Assembly: GCF_000721705.1 (NCBI RefSeq)
Contig: NZ_JOJL01000012.1
Coordinates: 68,750 to 132,749 of the forward strand
Length of the DNA stretch: 64,000 nt
Direction of reading: 5' to 3'
Origin: Actinoplanes subtropicus
Lineage (GTDB): Bacteria > Actinomycetota > Actinomycetes > Mycobacteriales > Micromonosporaceae
Below are positions 58,439-64,000 of the stretch, one piece after another. A program made the position numbers and the translations under genes. The notes below the pieces were generated by a model. That model was not told the DNA's origin and did not search any database. It saw only the letters and a program-made list of their open reading frames with translations. Position 1 is the stretch's first letter, and each line of letters starts with the position of its first letter.

Positions 58439-60514
58439 ATGCCCGTCCTGTTCGGCGCTGCCTATTACCACGAGTATCGCGGTTTCATGCAGTTGGCAGA
58501 CGATCTTGATCTGATGGCCGAGGCCGGGTTCACGGTGATCCGGGTCGGCGAGTCGGTCTGGTCCACCTGGGAGCCGTCGAACGGCGAGTTCGACCTGGAG
58601 TGGCTGCGGCCGGTCCTCGACGGCGCGCACGAGCGCGGGATCGCGGTCGTGCTGGGCACTCCGACGTATGCGGTGCCGCCCTGGCTAGCCCGGCAATATC
58701 CCGAAATTTCCGGACAGCGGGCGACCGGGCAACCGATCCCGTGGGGCGCTCGGCAGGAAGTCGACTTCACCCACCCCGCGTTTCGCTTTCACGCCGAGCG
58801 CGTCATTCGGGCCGTTGCCGGGCGCTACGCCACGCATCCCGCGGTGATCGGTTTCCAGGTCGACAACGAGCCCGGCCTCGAACTGCTCCACAACGAGGGC
58901 GTCTTCCAGCGCTTCGCCGACGACCTGCGCCGCCGCTACGGCACGGTCGAGCGGCTCAACGAGGAGTGGGGGCTCGTCTACTGGTCGCACCGGCTCTCCA
59001 CGTGGGCCGATCTGTGGCGACCCGACGGCAACGCCCAGCCGCAATACGAGCTCGCCTGGCGCCGCTTCCAGGCCCGCCAGACCGACGAGTTCATCGCGTG
59101 GCAGGCCGCGATCGTCCGCGAATACGCCTCCGGCGCACACTTCATAACCACCTGCATTGCGTACGATCGGCCGGCCGTCGACGACCGCGCGGTGACCGAG
59201 TCGTTGGACGTCACCGCCGGGAACGCGTACTACGTGATGCAGGACGGCCTCGCGCTGCCCGACGCCCGGACGCCCACCCAGACCTGGACCACCGACGGGG
59301 TGTGGGCGCTGTACCTGACCGGCGACCGGATGTACTCGTCGAAGCAGGCGCCGTTCCTGGTCACCGAGACCAATGCGTCGTCGATCGGCTTCTCCTGGGA
59401 CAGCCGGCCCGCGTACGACGGCCAGTGGCGGCAGGCGGCCTGGGCCCTCGTCTCCCGCGGCGCGCGGATGATCGAGTACTGGCACTGGCACACGCTGCCG
59501 TTCGGCACCGAGACGTACTGGGGCGGCATCCTCCCGCACAGCGGCCGGCCCGGGCGCACCTATCGCGAGCTGGCCCGGCTGGGCGCGGAGCTGGCCCAGG
59601 CCGGCGACCTGCTCGACGGCCTCGTCCCGGACGCCGACGTGGCGATCGTCATCGACCTGCCGAGCCGCTGGATCATGCAGAAGTACCCGGCTCTGTCCCA
59701 TCCGGACGGGTCGCCGGACGAGCGCGCCTACCAGGGCCTGGTCGAGCCGTTCTATCGCGGGGCCTTCGATGCCGGCCTGCAGACCCGGGTGCTGCACGCC
59801 GGCCAGTTGCCGGCCGTGGCCTCGGAATTCCCGGTCCTGATCGCAGCCGGGCTCTACCTCGCGGACGACGAGACGCTGGACTGGCTTCACGCGTACGCCC
59901 AAGCCGGTGGGCATTTGATTCTGGGACCGCGCACCGGTTACGCGGACGAGGAGGCCCGCGCCCGCCCGGACCGGATGCCGGCACGCCTGGCCGCGGCGGC
60001 CGGGGTCTGGTACGACGAGTTCAGCAACCTGCGCGCGCCGATCGAAGTGGTCGCCGACCCGGAACAGCTGCCGGGCGCGGGCGGCGCGACGGCGACCCGC
60101 TGGATCGACGGGCTGATCGCCGAGGGCGCCACGATCCTGGCGACGTATCAGCACCCGCACTTCGGGCGCTGGCCGGCCGTCACCACCAACCAGGTCGGCC
60201 GGGGCCGCATCACGTACGTCGGAACGGTCCCCGACCAGCGCCTGGCGGCGGCGATCCTGCGCTGGGCGAATGCGGGGCGGGTGCGCGCGTGGTCGAACCT
60301 GCCGGAGAGCGTGACGTGCACCGGCGCCACGACCGGGGACGGGCGGCGGGTGCGCTTCCTGCACAACTGGTCCTTCGCGGCCGCGCGGGTCACGGCGCCG
60401 GTCGACTGCCACGACGCGCTCACCAACAAGCCGATACCCGGCGGCAGCGAGATCGAGCTGGGCAGCTGGGACGTCCGCATCCTCGTCGAGGACCCCGGCT
60501 CGGGTATCCGATGA
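58439..60514 (+). CDS. GH42 beta-galactosidase
   Basis: A 691-residue intracellular glycosidase. The (alpha/beta)8 domain opens FGAAYYHEYRGFMQLADDLD; the acid/base Glu is in IGFQVDNEPGLELL (residue 144) and the nucleophile Glu in PFLVTETNASSIGFSW (residue 310). GH42-type trimerisation and C-terminal beta domains follow. There is no signal peptide, so the substrate must be imported, presumably by the ABC system just upstream. GH42 enzymes act on galacto-oligosaccharides from arabinogalactan and on lacto-type sugars, and some release alpha-L-arabinopyranose. Confidence 0.93.
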   Translation: MPVLFGAAYYHEYRGFMQLADDLDLMAEAGFTVIRVGESVWSTWEPSNGEFDLEWLRPVLDGAHERGIAVVLGTPTYAVPPWLARQYPEISGQRATGQPIPWGARQEVDFTHPAFRFHAERVIRAVAGRYATHPAVIGFQVDNEPGLELLHNEGVFQRFADDLRRRYGTVERLNEEWGLVYWSHRLSTWADLWRPDGNAQPQYELAWRRFQARQTDEFIAWQAAIVREYASGAHFITTCIAYDRPAVDDRAVTESLDVTAGNAYYVMQDGLALPDARTPTQTWTTDGVWALYLTGDRMYSSKQAPFLVTETNASSIGFSWDSRPAYDGQWRQAAWALVSRGARMIEYWHWHTLPFGTETYWGGILPHSGRPGRTYRELARLGAELAQAGDLLDGLVPDADVAIVIDLPSRWIMQKYPALSHPDGSPDERAYQGLVEPFYRGAFDAGLQTRVLHAGQLPAVASEFPVLIAAGLYLADDETLDWLHAYAQAGGHLILGPRTGYADEEARARPDRMPARLAAAAGVWYDEFSNLRAPIEVVADPEQLPGAGGATATRWIDGLIAEGATILATYQHPHFGRWPAVTTNQVGRGRITYVGTVPDQRLAAAILRWANAGRVRAWSNLPESVTCTGATTGDGRRVRFLHNWSFAAARVTAPVDCHDALTNKPIPGGSEIELGSWDVRILVEDPGSGIR

Positions 60515-60546
60515 TCTGATGAACGTCGGGCCGGGCCGTGCGGCGT

Positions 60547-60573
60547 GCAACCTTTCCGGGGTGCCGGAGGTGT
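60547..60573 (+). promoter_or_regulatory. ECF-type promoter before the sigma factor gene
   Basis: GCAACC (60547-60552), a 16-base spacer and GGTGT (60569-60573) match the ECF -35/-10 pattern used by many actinobacterial SigE-like factors. The predicted transcript start, about 7 bases on, coincides with GTG at 60581, so the message would be leaderless and self-regulated. Confidence 0.55.
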
Positions 60574-60580
60574 AAGGGGC

Positions 60581-61102
60581 GTGACGGACCCGACAGGGCC
60601 GCGGGCAGCGGCCGAGACATCGTTTGTGACGTTCATGGAGTTGGCCTGGTCCCGCCATCTGCGCCTGGCGATGCTGCTGACCGGCGATCGGCTGCGCGCC
60701 GAGGATCTGCTGCAGGACAGCCTCGTGCGGATGTACGAGCGCTGGAGCCGGCTCGATCGGCGCAGCGATCCGCATGCGTACCTGCGCCGGGTGGTGGTCA
60801 ACACGCACACCTCGTGGTGGCAGCGGCGACGGCGGGAGAGCCTCGTGGCGGAGGTGCCGGACCGCGCGGCCCCCGCCGGTTTCGACGCCGACGTCGAGCT
60901 CAAGCGTGCCCTGGACGGGCTCCCGCCCCGGCAGCGGGCGGTGGTCGTCCTCCGCCTCTATGAGGACCTGTCCGAGCGGCAGACCGCGGAAGTTCTCGGC
61001 TGTTCCGTGGGCAACGTCAAGAGTCAGTATGCCCGCGCGCTGGCCAAGCTGCGGGAGCTGGTGCGCGAGCCGAACTACGAGGAAATCTGGAGCAACCGAT
61101 GA
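60581..61102 (+). CDS. ECF (SigE-type) RNA polymerase sigma factor
   Basis: A 173-residue group 4 sigma factor. Region 2 holds AMLLTGDRLRAEDLLQDSLV and RRSDPHAYLRRVVVNTHTSW; region 4 holds LPPRQRAVVVLRLYEDLSER and TAEVLGCSVGNVKSQYARAL. This matches the actinobacterial SigE-family (SACE-like) ECF group. GTG at 60581 is preferred: it lies at the predicted transcription start, and an upstream GTG (60545) falls inside the promoter. The stop overlaps the next start (ATGA), so the following membrane protein is its likely regulator. Confidence 0.92.
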   Translation: MTDPTGPRAAAETSFVTFMELAWSRHLRLAMLLTGDRLRAEDLLQDSLVRMYERWSRLDRRSDPHAYLRRVVVNTHTSWWQRRRRESLVAEVPDRAAPAGFDADVELKRALDGLPPRQRAVVVLRLYEDLSERQTAEVLGCSVGNVKSQYARALAKLRELVREPNYEEIWSNR

Positions 61103-61971
61103 ACAGCTTCGAGACGCGGCTCGCCGAGCGGCTGCACGACATGGCGGACGGCGACTTCGACTCCGCGGCGCCGATCGTCGGCGTCCTGGCCCGGGGCTGG
61201 GCCGCGGGCCCGCGCCGCACCGCCGTCCGGCTGGCCGGGGCGTCCCTGGCGGTACTGGCCGCGGGCGGCGTGGTCACCACCGTGGCCGTCCATCCGTGGA
61301 GCGCGGAACGCTCCGGCGGCGTTGCCGCCGTGCCGCAGCCGCCGGAGATGGCGCTGATGGCGGCGGTGGCGGCGAGCGACGGCGTCAGCTACGAGCTGAC
61401 GCTGACCACCGTGGTCAAGTCGACCCCCGGCAGCCCCGATCAGGTGACCACGGGCGCCTTCGACCCGGTCACCAGGACCGGTTTCACGCACACGCCGTAC
61501 GACGACGGGCCGGGCTTTTCCGAGCAGCGGCTCGTCAAGGGCGTGCGCTACCTCGGCGACGCCGGCATCGACCGGAAGATCGTGTGGCGGAAGGTCGCCG
61601 GCACGTTCGACTCGCTGGACTTCGCCGGCGAGGCCGCCGGCCGCCTCGGTGCGTCGGCCGACCCGGCGCAGTTGCGGGCGATCCTGCGCGACCGCGGCGC
61701 GAAGGTCACCATGACCGGCGACCGCACGTATCACTTCACGTTCGCGGTGGCCAAGAAGGACCTGCTGCCGCAGTCGCTGTCCGACCGCTTCGCCGGCGAC
61801 GTCACCGTCGGTGCCGACAACCGCATCGCGACGGTCACGTACGAGCGGACGCTGCAGTGGGCCGGCAAGAGCCCCGGCCGTAAGCCGGGCCCGCCGGTCG
61901 TGATGGCGGTGACGATGGCGTTCTCCGACTACGGGGCGCCGGTCACCGTCGAGGCGCCCGCCGCGAAGTAG
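61099..61971 (+). CDS. Probable membrane anti-sigma/sensor protein
   Basis: A 290-residue protein with a short N-terminal cytoplasmic part (MNSFETRLAERLHDMADGDF), one membrane helix (LAGASLAVLAAGGVVTTVAV) and an extracytoplasmic domain of ~220 residues, beta-rich, with ISP-like SYELTLTTVVKSTPGSPDQV. No zinc-binding ASD motif is seen. Coupled translation with the ECF sigma gene and the topology suggest that it holds or tunes the sigma factor and senses something outside the membrane. A strong hairpin follows. Confidence 0.75.
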   Translation: MNSFETRLAERLHDMADGDFDSAAPIVGVLARGWAAGPRRTAVRLAGASLAVLAAGGVVTTVAVHPWSAERSGGVAAVPQPPEMALMAAVAASDGVSYELTLTTVVKSTPGSPDQVTTGAFDPVTRTGFTHTPYDDGPGFSEQRLVKGVRYLGDAGIDRKIVWRKVAGTFDSLDFAGEAAGRLGASADPAQLRAILRDRGAKVTMTGDRTYHFTFAVAKKDLLPQSLSDRFAGDVTVGADNRIATVTYERTLQWAGKSPGRKPGPPVVMAVTMAFSDYGAPVTVEAPAAK

Positions 61972-61991
61972 CCGCCCGCCCATCCACCGAT

Positions 61992-62032
61992 CACGAAGCT
62001 GCCCGCGGCGAAGGGCCGCGGGCAGCTTCGTG
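61992..62032 (+). terminator. Very strong terminator hairpin
   Basis: A perfect 18-bp stem, CACGAAGCTGCCCGCGGC (61992-62009) with its complement at 62015-62032, and a 5-base loop, 20 bases after the anti-sigma gene stop. Confidence 0.85.
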
Positions 62033-62070
62033 CCGGACCACAGTCCACAATAGAGGGAGGTTGGGTACGG

Positions 62071-62697
62071 ATGGCACGACGATGGTTGGCCGGCGTCACC
62101 GCGGTGGTGGCGGTGGCCGGTGCGGCGGTGGCCGGCGTGGCCATGGCGGGCTCGGCCCCGCAGGCCGGCCCGGCGGCGGCCGCGACCTGGCCGGCACCGT
62201 CGTGGCGCGGCGGAACTTCACCGACAACGAGCCGGACGCCGACACGGTCGGCCACGGCACGCACGTCGCCGCGACCATCGCGAGTTCCGGCGCCGCGGAG
62301 AACGGCCGGTACAAGAGCGTGGCGCCCCGCGCGAAGCTGCTCGACGGCAAGGTCTGCGGCGAGAACGGCTGCCTCGAGTCGTCGATCCTGGCCGGCATGA
62401 CCTGGGCCGCCGCCGACGAACACGCCAAGGTCGTGAACATGAGCCTCGGCGGCGAGGACGGTGACGGCGACCCCGCAGCCCGGCGCCGCCACCGGCACGC
62501 TGAGGAACCTGACCGTGGCGGCGTCCCTCGACGACGGCCGCGCCTGGCGGCCGGTGCCGGTGAAGAACGGCGTGGCCCTCGCTCCGCAGCCGGGTGGCAG
62601 CGGCTACGTCTCGCTGCGCGGCACCGCGACCGACAGCGAGCGCAACGCCGTGACGGTGACCGTCATCCGCGCATACGGCTACGGGCCGCCGGCATAG
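62071..62697 (+). pseudogene. Decayed secreted subtilase (S8 peptidase)
   Basis: Three frames must be joined. From ATG at 62071 a signal peptide is read (VTAVVAVAGAAVAGVAMAGS). After a shift near 62190 a second frame gives NEPDADTVGHGTHVAATIAS (catalytic His region of subtilases) and HAKVVNMSLGGEDGDGD. After a second shift near 62461 a third frame gives GTLRNLTVAASLDDGRAWRP, a C-terminal domain. The segments holding the catalytic Asp and Ser are missing, so large internal deletions as well as frameshifts occurred. Beyond the stop, 62740-62863 has coding-like sequence (GDEGAGSVIAQWAATKPAR) of another lost gene. Confidence 0.8.
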
Positions 62698-62907
62698 CGG
62701 GCACGGCCCTGCCGGGGTGGCGGCCGGTCCCTGGGCCCCGCCGCGAGCGGCCGCCGCCGTCATCGGTCGGGTCAAGCGTCTTGCCGGCGGCGGACAGAGC
62801 TGGGGCGGCGACGAGGGAGCCGGATCGGTGATCGCCCAGTGGGCCGCCACCAAGCCGGCCAGGTAATTTCGGTAGCCACCGAACAGTGGCGCTCCTACGT
62901 TCATGGC

Positions 62908-63816
62908 ATGACCGAACGACAGAGCGCCGGCGCGCTGATCGCGGCGGGCGTGACCGTGCTCTTCTGGTCGTCCGCTTTCGTCTCGATCCGCAGCGCCGGC
63001 GCCTCCTACTCGCCCGGCGCGCTCGCCTTCGGCCGGCTCGCCACCGCCGCCGTCCTGCTCGGCGCGTTCGCCCTGGTCCGCCGGGTCGGCTGGCCCGACC
63101 GGCGGGCCTGGCCGGGCATTCTCACCTCCGGCCTGCTCTGGTTCGCCGGCTACATGGTCTTCCTCAACTGGGGCGAGCGCCTGGTCGACGCCGGCACCGC
63201 CGCCCTGATCGTGAATGTCGGGCCGATCCTGATCGCCCTGCTCAGCGCGTGGGTGCTGCGCGAGGCCGCGCCCCGCTCGCTGTGGCTGGGCATCGCGGTG
63301 TCCTTCGCCGGCACCGTGGTCGTCGGGCTGTCGATGTCCGGCGGCGGGGGCTCGTCGCTGCTCGGGGTGCTGCTGTGTGTGCTCGCCGCCGTCACGTACG
63401 CCATCGGGGTGGTCTCGCAGAAGCCGGCGCTCAAGTACGGCAGCGCCCTGCAGATCACCACCTATTCGGCGCTGGTCGCCGCGATCGCCCTGCTGCCGTT
63501 CGCCGGCCTGCTGGTGCACGAGGCCGCGAAGGCGCCGCTGTCGGCCACCCTGAACGTGCTCTATCTGGGCGTCGGCCCGACCGCGATCGCGTTCACCACC
63601 TGGGCGTACGCGCTGGCCCGCAGCACCGCGAGCAAGCTCGGCGCGACGACCTACCTCGTACCGGCGCTGGTGGTGTTGATGTCCTGGTTGTTCCTGGGCG
63701 AGGTGCCGGGCTGGCTGACCCTGGCCGGCGGCGCGCTGTGCCTGGCCGGCGTGGCCGTCTCCCGCCGGAAGAGCGTCCGTGCCGACAGTCTACAAACTGT
63801 TGCCGTGGATTCTTAG
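62908..63816 (+). CDS. EamA/DMT-family transporter
   Basis: A 302-residue inner-membrane protein with ten predicted helices in two EamA repeats (GALIAAGVTVLFWSSAFVSI and LLGVLLCVLAAVTYAIGVVS). The family exports amino acids, nucleosides or other metabolites. ATG at 62908 begins MTERQSAGALIAAG. Its last codons contain a palindrome and the promoter of the next gene. Confidence 0.9.
   Translation: MTERQSAGALIAAGVTVLFWSSAFVSIRSAGASYSPGALAFGRLATAAVLLGAFALVRRVGWPDRRAWPGILTSGLLWFAGYMVFLNWGERLVDAGTAALIVNVGPILIALLSAWVLREAAPRSLWLGIAVSFAGTVVVGLSMSGGGGSSLLGVLLCVLAAVTYAIGVVSQKPALKYGSALQITTYSALVAAIALLPFAGLLVHEAAKAPLSATLNVLYLGVGPTAIAFTTWAYALARSTASKLGATTYLVPALVVLMSWLFLGEVPGWLTLAGGALCLAGVAVSRRKSVRADSLQTVAVDS
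63785..63800. promoter_or_regulatory. Palindrome overlapping the boxB promoter
   Basis: ACAGT-CTACAA-ACTGT, perfect 5-base arms, lies in the EamA 3' end and touches the -35 hexamer (TTGCCG, 63800-63805) of the boxB promoter. A repressor bound here would block the polymerase. Confidence 0.45.
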
Positions 63817-63827
63817 GGCTGTAGTAT
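63800..63827 (+). promoter_or_regulatory. Promoter of boxB, probably leaderless
   Basis: TTGCCG (63800-63805), a 16-base spacer and TAGTAT (63822-63827). The -10 ends 7 bases before the boxB ATG (63835), so transcription would start at or next to the start codon. No Shine-Dalgarno sequence is present. Confidence 0.6.
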
Positions 63828-63834
63828 TTGGCCC

Positions 63835-64000
63835 ATGAGCACGGACGCGAGCACAGGCCCGGCGCCGGCCCCGACCGGGCCGTTGAGCAGGATCGACTAC
63901 TCCGAGCGGATCCCGAACAACGTCAATCTCGCCGGGGACCGGCGGCTGCAGCGGGCGCTCGAGGGCTGGCAGCCGAAGTTCCTGGACTGGTGGAAGCAGC
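63835..64000 (+). CDS. boxB: Benzoyl-CoA 2,3-epoxidase subunit BoxB, 5' part only
   Basis: Only the first 55 residues lie in the window. After a variable leader, SRIDYSERIPNNVNLAGD then RRLQRALEGWQPKFLDWWKQ matches the conserved N-terminus of BoxB, the di-iron subunit that epoxidises the ring of benzoyl-CoA in aerobic hybrid benzoate catabolism. The gene runs off the right edge. With the Rieske cluster 58 kb away it shows that this strain degrades aromatics by more than one route. Confidence 0.8.
   Translation, partial: MSTDASTGPAPAPTGPLSRIDYSERIPNNVNLAGDRRLQRALEGWQPKFLDWWKQ

Noticed and set aside
1..64000. CRISPR arrays or insertion sequences
   Set aside because: No regularly spaced repeats and no transposase-like genes or terminal inverted repeats were seen on reading both strands.

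Overview
This window is high-GC actinobacterial chromosome, most likely from a filamentous member of the Micromonosporaceae (Actinoplanes-like). The grounds are inference from gene content: GC-rich third positions, many GTG/TTG starts and ATGA overlaps, an FN3-MoxR-DUF58-transglutaminase operon, sugar ABC transporters without their own ATPase, and large secreted glycosidases with lectin modules. No taxonomic search was possible. Both ends cut genes: a maleylacetate reductase on the left and boxB on the right.

Region 1 (1-6964) is an aromatic-degradation island. A minus-strand operon encodes a Rieske oxygenase, its FMN/2Fe-2S reductase, two NTF2-fold proteins, an aldehyde dehydrogenase and maleylacetate reductase. 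A divergent TetR gene and an HbpS/GlcG-type gene follow. Two 24-bp inverted repeats of identical geometry lie upstream of the operon/tetR pair and of the HbpS-type gene, so they probably form the TetR regulon.

Region 2 (6981-21490) is accessory and visibly eroded. It holds a MarR-XRE fusion regulator, a haloacid dehalogenase, a chimeric epimerase/aldo-keto reductase ruin, a RibA plus stand-alone RibD-type deaminase pair, a truncated beta-propeller protein, a MarR gene behind three tandem palindromes, an NAD(P)-binding protein and a 1.65-kilo-residue kinase/AAA/GAF/GGDEF signalling protein. It ends in a tyrosine integrase next to tRNA-Leu(GAG).

Region 3 (21671-32138) is a cell-envelope type operon: TPR/FN3 membrane protein, FN3 beta-propeller protein, MoxR, DUF58, and a transglutaminase-like protein that has lost its catalytic Cys and His. 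A protein with a tag like that of contractile-injection-system cargo plus an HExxH motif, and a HEAT-repeat partner, are joined to its end.

Region 4 (32147-40984) carries a TerC exporter, a PucR regulator, a small basic protein, a DUF4328 protein, a lysyl-oxidase-like secreted protein, a GT-C-like membrane protein and an amidase.

Region 5 (41112-48362) is an orphan operon: acyltransferase, APH-fold phosphotransferase, an all-alpha protein of unknown function, Gfo/Idh oxidoreductase and cupin. I could not match it to any known pathway. It is the best candidate here for an undescribed system.

Region 6 (48394-60514) is a plant-polysaccharide locus: neprosin-like protein, GH54 arabinofuranosidase, aldo-keto reductase, DUF190, a sialidase-fold glycosidase with a ricin-B lectin, LacI with three near-identical operators, a sugar ABC transporter and GH42 beta-galactosidase. 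Together they suggest arabinan or arabinogalactan use.

Region 7 (60547-64000) has an ECF sigma factor with a self-type promoter and its probable anti-sigma partner, a decayed subtilase, an EamA transporter and the start of boxB, which appears to be read from a leaderless promoter.
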